A stretch of 64,000 nucleotides of DNA from Rosellinia necatrix (taxonomy: Eukaryota; Ascomycota; Sordariomycetes; Xylariales; Xylariaceae). The stretch covers positions 434,001 through 498,000 of the forward strand of contig JAGYVD010000003.1 in assembly GCA_021209875.1 (NCBI GenBank), in the 5' to 3' direction. Shown one piece after another: positions 35,085-45,291 of this stretch. Both the position numbers and the translations under genes were made by a program. The notes beneath the pieces are model-generated. The model ran no database searches and was not told where the DNA came from. It was given only the letters and a program-made list of their open reading frames with translations. The first letter of the stretch is position 1. Every line of letters begins with the position of its first letter.

Positions 35085-35110
35085 TACGTACATACTATAG
35101 TATGTACGTA
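35085..35110. repeat. Perfect 26-bp palindrome
   Basis: TACGTACATACTA and its exact reverse complement are joined without a spacer. The palindrome sits in a larger TACGTA/GTAGGTAGTA-rich stretch (35066-35165) in which further arms can pair. Confidence 0.95.
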
Positions 35111-37327
35111 GGTAGTATGTACGTAAGTAGTGTACTACCTACCTAATGGTAGGTAGTATGTAATGTATGTTGGGCACTAAACCTTATTCGAGGCGCCCTC
35201 AGATTCGATGTCTAAGATCTTCTCCTTCATTCGGAAAACATCAACTCAACCGTTTTAAGACGTCCGTGAACGCAGGGATTCGATTTCACCTCAAATGCCC
35301 CGATCCGGCGGTTCGTGCAAAAAGTCATGTGTCGTGTGAGACAGTTAGTGTCCGTAAATCATGAATCTCCCTTGCGAAGATGTCGATCGCGCGGGCGCGA
35401 GAGCGGTTGCGAAGGCGGCTACAACGGAACGGCGACCATATCCATGTCGTCATAGCTTCCAAGTAGACCTAGGTTAGGTAGGCCCCCAGCCGCAATGCTA
35501 TGTAGTTATACATACCTAGTCCTTAGGGCAGACACACACATACATAGTGTACACACACATATACATACACACACCACCCACGCTGACAGCTCGGGGGGGG
35601 GAGAGAAAGAGAACCCGAGGAGGGGGGTAGGCTCGGGAGGTCAGCCCTCCGTGACCCTCTGTGGCCCTCTGTAGCCATCCCGTTGCATATGCAAGCAATC
35701 GATGTGCGACGGGATGCATCTCGTCGACAGCATACCTATCCTCATCACGGTATCGCAGCCGTCCTCGACTGCAGTAGCATGAATCCTGCTTTGCAAAAAT
35801 ACGTTGCAGACCGCTTTACCGTGCATAAGCTACCTGCAAGACACAAGGACGCTTCTGTTAGAGGATTCGGATCACGATCCACCATTAGCTCTCTCTCCCC
35901 ATTCGTTAGCTATTGGCGGACTAGGCAAAAGATCCTTAGTTGTCCCCCAAGTTCGTCTCGACTCTCGGCTAGTTCGTGGTAGCATTGGCGTCAACGGCTC
36001 TCATCTGACAGCCTCTAGCAATCCATAGGCAGGACATACGATGTGCCATAAATATAGGTATACCAACCTCGGATTAGCCTACACGAGTCCTAGAGAAGTT
36101 TACTACCGCAATTCGGGCAATAGATCGGGTAGTGCAGAAGTATGGGTGTCTTCCGCGCGTACATACGGCTGAGACGATGATACCCTGCCAGGTGTGTAGG
36201 GCTCGCCAACCTATCACGAAACCAGCCAGATCGCCGTTCTCGAGCTTGGCGGCCAGATCTACAGCCCATCGTATCTGTGTTCTAAAGAAAGGATAGCTAG
36301 CATCAAGAGCATGTCACATGTCGTGAACCCAACCATCATCCAACAACATGCGTACTCACAGCTCGGTGAAACACGAGCAGTCAATGCACCTCACAGTTAG
36401 CTGGCGTGCGAGCTGTCTTCTCCTTGTGCTGCCCTTGGGATCCGACGCGGAACCGGGGGAGACGAGACGGCACTAATGCCGTATACTGGCAACGATGATA
36501 CGAAAACCTCCGACCGGGCTTGTGGCTTACAAGTACAGTACTTGCCTGGCCGATGTGCGGAGTTGAGGGGTTATCATCGCTGGGGGGTGCACAGGCGGTC
36601 GAAAACGGAAATAAGTAAACAACCGGACGAGAGCGAAAGGAGCGCGCCCCGTTCTGCTCACAGCGTAAACAGAAGGCAGCTGAAAAGGTGCAGCACAGAG
36701 GCTAAAACCCCTCCACAGACGGCTCGAAAAGCTTACGGCGACCCCTGCTCTGTCGCGATGTCACGGGGTCTCGTCATTTCAGCCGGCCAATGGCTGGCGT
36801 CGAGACATGGATCACGGATAGGTGAGCATGGTAGGACAGGGAGCTTGGGCCTTGCCAACCCCGCCGAGGTTGCATTTTTTCACTGGCCAGCGACTGGCGA
36901 TTGGCACACTAACACACTACCTCACACTAAATCCTTCATCGGGGTGGCATCGTCCTTGCCACCCCACCTTCTCCACCCCTCGCCCGTCGCATCACCAACC
37001 AGCATCACGAACGATGGAGAGCTCCCAGGTCACAGGTCACAGTAACCTGGAGGGGCGGGTTGAGGCCCAGCGGCCAGAGAGCCCAAACGGCCTGCATCGA
37101 TCCCTGGCCACGCTGCCAACTGCCCACGCTACGTACCCTGTCGTCGGTATCTACTACATCTTACCAAATACACACTACATCGTACAGTATCACTACATAA
37201 GGCGCATCCATCCGTCTCGTCGGAAAAGAGTCGACTGAGCAATCCGTGGTTTCCTATCGATTGCCGCCGCTATTTGAGATTCGAATTTTTTAGGTTCGTT
37301 TTTGAATTTTGAATTTTTTTCTTAGTG

Positions 37328-37349
37328 TACTACCTACCAACAGGTAGTA
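37328..37349. repeat. Inverted repeat, 8-bp arms
   Basis: TACTACCT and AGGTAGTA flank ACCAAC. It is the same arm sequence as the inverted repeat at 32350-32374. Confidence 0.85.
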
Positions 37350-37721
37350 TAGTAGAAGCGCCCAGTCCATCACAACGTTTGGGTTCATCTTCCGTCCCAT
37401 TCGGCATGCCGCTTCGGTAAGGGCTCCCATTGTTGGGGAATTGTTGGTGACAGACACAACACCACCACCACTACCTACTACCACTACTACACTACCACTA
37501 ACTACTACCACCACCACCGACGATGCCGCCCACCTTGGCGAAACAGGCGATTAAACCTATCACGGCCGGCCCCCTCGCCCGCCGATTAGTGCAGCATGGC
37601 GATGCAACCTAATCGCCATCGTCTCCATCGTCATAGCCACCTTGTGCATTTATTATGCCAGACCAAGTATTCCGTGCAGATGTTGAAACAGCACCCCTTG
37701 CAGCCCGGCCATGTTCCCAAG

Positions 37722-37784
37722 AATGTAGCCAATGTAGCCAATGTAGCCAATGTAGCCAATGTAGCCAATGTAGCCAATGTACCC
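37722..37784. repeat. 9-nt tandem array (AATGTAGCC)
   Basis: Six perfect copies and a seventh variant (AATGTACCC). One frame would read Asn-Val-Ala repeats, but the surrounding open frame is not credible as a gene. Confidence 0.95.
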
Positions 37785-40700
37785 ATCGAATGTGCATGCT
37801 CGCTCCGGGATGTCAATCAAATCCACGGCAGACTGTCATACGTAATACGACCTCTGCACAATCAGCCCCCCGGCGCGCGGTATTACCCATACAAACTGTG
37901 TGGCACCCCGTCTCCTCGCCGTCCATCTGTTATTCACTCACTCACCCGCTCGCTCACTCACTCGATCGCTCACCCACTCGGTCGCGCAAGCTGTCGTCGT
38001 CAGATCCAGATCCGGCCAGGGCCAATCGTGCAAGATAGGAGTTCGATAGGAGTGCAACTAAGAGCGCAGTTTGCTCGCTTGCAAATTACCTTTCTTCTTT
38101 TGACATAGACGCTCCACATCGGAGATTTATCAACCCAACCCCATCGCCTTAGCACGGGCGTATTAAGCAAGCTGCCTACCGAGCGTCGCCCGGAAACCGG
38201 ACACGCCCGTGAGTCTCAGAAAGCCTTGCCCACGGACCGACCGCCCAGGCGACACAGTAAGTTCGTGATGGCCGGTAGGTACTCGAGTAAATTACTATGT
38301 ATAATTTACTATGTAGGTACAACACCTAGTGTACGTAGGATGCCTACCAATGACGCCACAGGGTTTGGTTACGGCACTTGCCCTGAAACTCCGGGTAATG
38401 CTGAGCTCCCGGCTGGGATAAAAAAAAAAAATTAAAAAAAAAAAACCACAAGAAAAAAACATCTGATCACCAAATTTCACCCACAAACTATTACCCCATG
38501 CAACATAGCGTCCGTATTATAGGCAGCATCGCCAGAACCGGGGAAAATCCCTTCGAAACACAAAACGCCTCGTACCATTCTCACCGCCAACTCGTATATA
38601 AAAAAAGGGTATACTTGCCTAGTGTAGCGACGGCCCATATATCATGCTTTCGTGGACAGTCTCGTTTCGTTATATCGTCATTTAACTGCCGGTTTCAGAG
38701 CTCCACGAAACCTCCTTAGATTCCCTAGGGCTGGCCGCATCGAGATATTCCCGGCCGAGGCAACGGGGTCTTGCATGACCAGGGGGTAGGTACAGTTACC
38801 CGTACACATAGTAGGGGGTATTTGGAGAATCGCGAACCAGTAACACGGCATCGGTTTATAAGAGCGACGAAGGGTACGAGGCATTGATTACAACTGTACA
38901 CTTAATCACTCTATGAAGAGCAATAAACAACATTTGTGTAGCTCTTCCGATCCTACGGCCTGCACGAGGCGGGGCTCTAGGATATTAACCCAATAGCATT
39001 TCGTAGTATAGGCATTTCATTCCGGAGAGGACGCAGTTTTTTTAGTCTTTTTTTTTATTTTTTATTTTTTATTATTATTATATGACCACGATAGCAATAT
39101 CCATCAACACTTAAGATTGGCCACCCCGTAACAACCCGAAAAACTCGAGATCTTTAAAAAATCCTCCCAATATAAACAATCGGGTGACTCACAAACGGCA
39201 TTGAGTTTTCGCACCTGTCAGCTATCACCAACGATATACCTACTAGTGAACCCTCCCACCCCCCCTCCCCCCTCCCCCCTATCCTATCCCATTCCCGCAA
39301 ACTTTGTACGAAGAGTGTATGTATGACGATCGCGATGGATAAGGGGGAGGGAGGGTGAAGATATCCGCCTCGCGTCCACAGCCGGGTATCGGATCTTGCC
39401 CTTCGCGTGGCAGTCCCAGTGGGTGGAGGAGGGGGAAGGGGGTGGGGGAGGTAATCGATCAGGTCATCAATCCAACCCAATCCAATCCATCCCGTAAACG
39501 GGAAACACACCCCCCGCCCCCGTTCTGTGTGATCCGGGCCGAAGTGAGCGATACAAGACTTTTGTTTTGTTTTTGTTTTTCTTTTTTCTTTTTTTAATAA
39601 AAAAAAAAGTCTGTGCTGCTGCATCGCCAGCGAAACAGAGAGGACGAAACGTCGCACGGATTATAAGGGACGAATGGGAAAGTCCCCGACGGGAAGGGGA
39701 GAGGGGAAGGGGAGGGGGGGGAAGAGATGCTGAGACACCACACCTAGGCCACGGAGGCCGGTTCGCTAGGATAACAGACGGCTCGGTATTGTCTATTGTC
39801 TGACCCTGCGGACGGTAGGACGCCCATACCGGCCGGTGGTACGGGGAGTGAAGTTGGTTTGGGGGTCCGGTTACTTCCGGAGGGGTCTAGAGCGTGGAAT
39901 GTGCTACGCGTTGGATATTGGCCCGGCGGTACACAAATCACGGGTAAGTTCGTCGAGGTTCATATTATATTCCATAGAAGTGATCTCTCTTCGATGCTCT
40001 ACGTAGACTAGTTTATTCTTACATATGCAGACACACTCACAATACACACGTTCTCTCTCTCTCTCTCCGGGGTTTTTCATCACATGCCTTCGGAAGCTCC
40101 GCTCTAAACAGCCTATATACACACCGCATAATGTCCTCCTTGCCCGGTCATCCTGCCACGCGTATTAGAGCCGTATGGGCCTTGTGTGATACGTGAAAGC
40201 TATTGGGAACTAAAAAAAAAAAAAAAAAAAAAAAAGGCAGCGAATATTCTTCAATTTCTGCAGATAGGATTGAATGATTGAACCTCATATATACATATAT
40301 ATATATATTGAGTGCTCCCCTATTTGATATAGAATGCCTATTCTTTCGTCGCACTCGTTTAGAGTTTGGAAAGCAGTGAACACAAAAACACAACTAAATA
40401 GTTCTACTCATTGTAGTACGTCTATTAACTTCCATTGAGAAGAACCCGACGTATCCCTTATGAGACACTAATATACCTAGAAAATATACCAGTAACCCTT
40501 ACTAATTAAGCACGGTTTAGGACTAAGATGTGTCATAACTAACCAAGAATTTCAAGGGGATATATAACAACAAACACACTTAAGCAATGTCAGATTTCAT
40601 TATTCGCATGTGACCCAATCAATTCCGGCTACATACCTCGGAGATTCTCTAACGAGTGACTAACCAGGCAATATTCGTCACAATATACCAATTATCATAT

Positions 40701-40892
40701 CCCAAAACAAAACCTCGCACAAATTTCGACCCAAGCCGAGAAGCAAAATCGAGACAAGACCGGAATATCAGAAGCAAGAAAAGAGTCGCCTCCCAAAAAC
40801 CATCGCTACCTATTTTCCATTCCCGAGAGCGCTAAAAGAGAGACAAAAAAAAGGAAAAGAAAAACAAAAAAAGCACCGATTCATCGAATCCC

Positions 40893-42618
40893 CTATAGAC
40901 ACTGCGAGTAGTAGTCGTTCTGGTACTTGCACGTCGAGCCCGAGGCGCACTGCCCGCAGCCGCTCCAGTTCTTGCCAGCGCACTGCCCGTACTTGGCCGT
41001 GGAGCAGGTCCCACCGCCGGAGCCGCCGCCGGGATTCTGGGGGTCTGCGGTGGGGGGTTTGGAAATAGGTTGTCAGTGAGGGGTTCTTTTTTTTTTTTTT
41101 TTTTCAAATCGGTATTAGGAAAGCAAAACCTAAGAAGGGAAATAAAACAGAAAACCAAAAAAAAAAAAGGGGGGTGGGGGAGGGAAGAGAGACAGGAAAG
41201 GGGCGGGGTTGGGGAGGAGGAAAAAAAAAAAGGAAGAGAGAGAGAGAGAGAGGGAGGGCTCATACTCTGCGGCTCCTGCACCAGTACCGGGGTGCCGGTC
41301 TTGGAGGTCTGGTCGATGGAGCAGATGTTGGCGCAGCTCTGCGGGAGCGCGGGCGGCCTGGGGGGGGGGACCCAGACCCACGGGGGGTTGGTCGGGACGG
41401 TCGTCGGAGGCGCCGTGGCGGTCGTGGCGGGGGCGTCGGTGGTGTTGTAGACGAACTCGACCCACTGCACCTGCAGCTCGGCGGAGGCGCCGGCCGTCAT
41501 GTTGCCGCTCCACGTGCCGCCGTCGCTCCAGGCGTTGAAGATGACCTGGCTCGGGTCCCGGGGCGCCTGGAACTGGATCGACGACACCACGTTCCCGTCC
41601 ACCAGCCAGCTCGTCGACCCCGGCGTCCACTGCCAGGGGGGGTTGCGCCCGATCGCCCATGTCAGCCAAGAGGAGGTTTTTTTTTTTTCGCGAGAAAGGA
41701 ATCAATTGCCGGGATCATTGGGGTTTTAGGTGAAAAGGGGGGCCGGGGGGAGGAGGGCGGGGGTTAATTGTGATCGTAGTGGGCGGTTTGGAAATTTCGC
41801 TGAATATACTTTTGAACTGATACGTAGGGAAGGGAAGGTTTTTTTTTTTTTTCACTTACATCCATGCGGTGGTATTGCCAGCCGGTCCAACCTAGCTTGC
41901 CTGGCAGACTGACGTTGCGCGTGGCCTGGGGGATATCGCCGTCGGCGTTCCAGCTTGGCTGGTTGGTGTACTGGATATGCTGCACCGGGTCTCTCGTCCT
42001 GATCTCGAGGTCGGACTCCTGGACCTTCGACAGCGTGTCCCCATTGCGGAAGGTGAACATGGCGGTGATGGCACCAGGAGAGCCCCTGGTCCGGGCGTAC
42101 ATGCGAATGGATAGATATTGGTAGTTGTAGGAGCCGGACTCGATCTCGGCAGCCGACTGGAAGGTCTCGTGGCGCATGGTCCGCATGACGAGATACGTGT
42201 TGGAGGTGGGGTTCGGGTCGTCGTTGTGCTGGATGTAGATGTTGTTCGGGGAGTTCACCATGAGGACCGTCGCGTCGCTTCCCGTGACATCCGAGTCCCC
42301 GCCCATCTGCGCGCTGTTATTCCAATTCTGAATCGCCCAGGCGTTCGTCCATTCCGGGGACTGGAAGTAGGCGCTCGTCACCGGCGCGTCTGCGTTTCCC
42401 TGCGCCGTATCTATCGGCGCGGGCACCCGAGCATACTGTGACAGTGACCGGAAGTCGAAGAACTTGTGGCTTCGGAAGTAGTGAGAAGTCGATGTGTTGG
42501 TTCGATAACAGTTACATCTCGCGTCCGTGACGAGGGGGTAGCCCTGCCCCAATACGGACTGCAATGAGGCAATCGTGACCCCAAGCACGGCCCAGAAGTT
42601 ACGAATATCCAACGTCAT
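40893..42618 (-). CDS. Secreted GH16-family glucanase-like enzyme with C-terminal CBM1
   Basis: Three exons: 42618-41860, 41629-41266 and 41044-40893, 424 aa. The ATG at 42618 opens a signal peptide ([20 protein letters not shown], cleavage near residue 24). Residues ~30-290 form a concanavalin-like GH16 domain. The catalytic box is ESDLE, fitting E-x-D-x-E at residues 201-205 (two Glu as nucleophile and acid/base, with Asp between). Splicing across a 230-nt intron rebuilds the conserved [12 protein letters not shown] strand. A Pro/Thr-rich linker follows, then a fungal cellulose-binding module at ~389-424, with the Cys pattern and Tyr/Trp face of CBM1 ('[15 protein letters not shown]', ending YYSQCL). 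It should act outside the cell on beta-glucan, binding cellulose-containing walls, but the exact substrate cannot be read. An optional upstream coding exon is discussed in the findings. Confidence 0.9.
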
Positions 42619-45291
42619 CGTGGTGTTGTATGCGCTTCGCTTGAGACAGACGACGTTTCTCCAAGGCTGCAAACAAGCGGGCGAAATAAGGCTTTTATGA
42701 CCTTGAGCAAAGCCGAGTTAATTGCTCGCTAAGTACCGAGAACCGACAAATCTAATATCTTTCTTAGAATACATGCATACCACGCCATAGCCAGGGATAG
42801 AACGAAGCGGGATGACCACCTTCAAGTGGTCTGGAAGGAGAGTATTCATCTTGAACGGTTCCGGGACTAAGCTGATCCTAATAGTGGCCGAGTTTGGAAG
42901 ATACGGAGGCCCAGAACGGCTTGGTACTTCAATATGAAAGAAGACCGCGATAGGCTGCTTGGCCATTTCAGCAGCCGCGGCTATGACCCTTCTTCACGTT
43001 TTTCTTACTTAATTGAATGAGATTTTGAACGTTCCGTGAGATGGGCGGCGCGATGGGGACTATATCGTAGGCGTATTATCGGGGGAGCCAAGACGGCCAA
43101 ACTGAAGGGCCGGATAAATCACACGCTGGCTACGTCTGTCTGGCCGCACGGCATACACCATCGCGGCACTTACTGCCACCCGAGGCGGGATCGGTTGGTC
43201 TACTAAGGGGGGGAAAATCCCCGGTGACGTGTAGATCTGTGCGGACCTGAATTGAACGTTGCGTCCATGGTGTAAGATCTGGACGGACGTCGACAGATCC
43301 CTCGCTAAGGCTCATGGTGATGTGACGCTACTGCTACGTAACGAGCCAATCGCATAATAGCCGACATTCTCACGATCTGGAACGAGTATATTAGATGGCC
43401 AATCCGAAGGGCACGGCTGACATGGCGACGGAAGAGAGAGGTTGCCTTGGGGTCACGTCACTCCGGGGTCGGTTAAACATCCGGATAGGCCGCGACTCGT
43501 CTATACACTACACCTGGCCGCATGAATTAACGCGAGGTATTATAACCACGCGACGAGAAAGGGCCACTGGTGGTCTTTGCGTTATGGAACTATAAATTAA
43601 CGCAAGCAAGCCATAGTTAAAACGGGTTCAAACGGGGATTTAGTAATAAGTCGAAGCTAACGACGCGAGGCGGCGGTTTGTATAGGTATATATGATGGTT
43701 TGGGCGGTGCAGTGGTGAGCTAGGAGTTTGTTATGCTACTTATGACAGAAGTGGACAGTATCTTCTCTTAACGGGTTAAAGACGAACGGCATTGTTTTTA
43801 CTTAAAATCAACTTTGCTGATCGTGATGGTGGTTATCTAAAGTAGTTATTTTGACTTGTGTTTCGAGGGTTTTTTTTTTTTTTTTGAAGGTGTTTGTGAA
43901 CATCGCCTCTAGCGGTTTTAACCTAAACAAGGCCTCTATTTACTAGAAGGCGCTTGATAAGAACGTGGTACTTACTGTTAGTAAATGCTGCTCTCTGTTA
44001 TGCTAACTTAATATGATAACTAGTAGCGCATAGTAAAATTGTCACTTTTACAAGGTATTACCTGCTCCTTTTTTAGGTATAGTTATATAGGTAGATATCC
44101 TTCGGCATATCATATTATACTATATGTGCGTTTCCGACAACAACGGTATATAGGCACTTGTTGGGTAGGTAGGGAAATCGGAAGGCAAGTGACCGAATTT
44201 ACTACTGTGTATGTATCTAAGTATGTAATGTGTAAGTAAGTACCTTTGTTTGCTCAAATTGGATCTGCAGGTACGATGATTGGGAGTCTTGGTGCATACA
44301 GGAGCCAGTGCACTAGTCTATTAATAGCTAGAACTTCAAGTTGTCAAGGCTACCTACATACCTAGGGAGGTAGATATACTGTAGTAGGTACTACCCAGTG
44401 TAGTCTTTTGAGGGAGATATACATAAATCTGAATGCTAGGGTAGCTCCAGATAGTTGTCTCCAGATGGTTGTCTGCTGTATAGCAGATGGAGTACAGAGG
44501 AAGGCATGAAAGCCAAGACGGTATTCTATATAATATGTAAATATGGAAACATACCTCACGAATTTATATACAAAGTATCGTTTACATCTAGGAGGTGGGC
44601 AAGGTATATCCTGTATGAGTGTCTCGCGAGGTCCGGGTCATCCACTACTAGCGTACCCACAGGTGGTACCAGGTCGGCGGTACATGGAGGGTTAGGTAAG
44701 TAAGTAGGTACATGTACTTTCGTATCTTATTGACCACCAGAGAAGTGCACTAGAGACAGGGAAGTACCTGCTTCTAAGTAGGTGGGTGGGTAATTTACAC
44801 GTCGTTGGACGCGTCCCGGAGCGCGTCGTCTACTTGTAAGGGGTACAAGATAATGGGCATGTCTCAAAATCCCACCGAGCAACCAAGCAAATAGCAGCAA
44901 GGCAAGGCAGGCGCTGGTACACATATGTCGACACAAACAACCCCGCCCGCTGTTGCCTTGAGGTCTATCTGCCTTAAAAAAAGAAAGAGCGAAAATCTCT
45001 GCTGAGCTGCTGGCCATTCAGAATTACCATCGTGTGCCTGTTCTGGTCTGCCCCTGCCCTTCACGACCTCGTACCTAACCTCCAACACTTGCACGTAGAA
45101 CATCCCCATCAACTCACAACGCGACTGGTGCCGGTTGGTTCTACCGCGCTAACTAACCACTTTGTTGACTTTGTTGGCTTTGTTGGCTTCGTTGGCTTTG
45201 TTATACATCCTGGCCTGCTCTGCCCTTCAAACCCATTTTAAACTCAATGCGTTAGGCTTAGCTTTCTGCTTTGCCGAAGGTCGCCCTGCAG
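42619..45291. other. Intergenic region between the GH16 and GTPase genes
   Basis: About 2.7 kb between divergently transcribed genes. Next to the GH16 gene are a possible 5' intron (42780-42667) and an upstream in-frame ATG exon (42966-42781). The middle (43.3-44.8 kb) is AT-rich with ACCTACC/GGTAGGT repeats (44340-44400 and 44695-44790). A 9-nt array lies at 45160-45206, just before the GTPase start. No separate gene is supported. Confidence 0.5.
45160..45206. repeat. 9-nt tandem array (TTTGTTGGC)
   Basis: About five slightly diverged copies of a 9-nt unit in the leader or promoter, 90 bases before the GTPase start codon. Confidence 0.85.

Larger units (their letters stand above)
30821..40892. 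other. Ten-kilobase gene-poor region
   Basis: No gene is supported over about 10 kb. The part next to 30821 is the Cdc25 upstream region, with a repeat-filled stretch at 31565-31780. The rest is a patchwork of short tandem arrays, inverted repeats built on TACTACCTAC/GTAGGTAGTA, and homopolymers (for example poly-A at 38420-38445 and 40211-40234). The longest open frame, 36476-37045 (189 codons), has no recognisable domain or splice context. I see no transposase, reverse transcriptase, tRNA or rRNA signature and no GC collapse of the kind left by repeat-induced mutation. Confidence 0.5.

Noticed and set aside
37596..38108. 170-codon frame containing an Asn-Val-Ala repeat
   Set aside because: The repeat is the 9-nt tandem array (a multiple of three), which stays open by itself. 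The flanks have no protein character and contain simple TCACTCAC repeats.
30821..40892. Search for transposon remnants, biosynthetic genes, CRISPR-like or phage-like systems
   Set aside because: No transposase, integrase, reverse-transcriptase, polyketide or peptide-synthase motifs and no spaced direct repeats were seen in the open frames of this or the other gaps.
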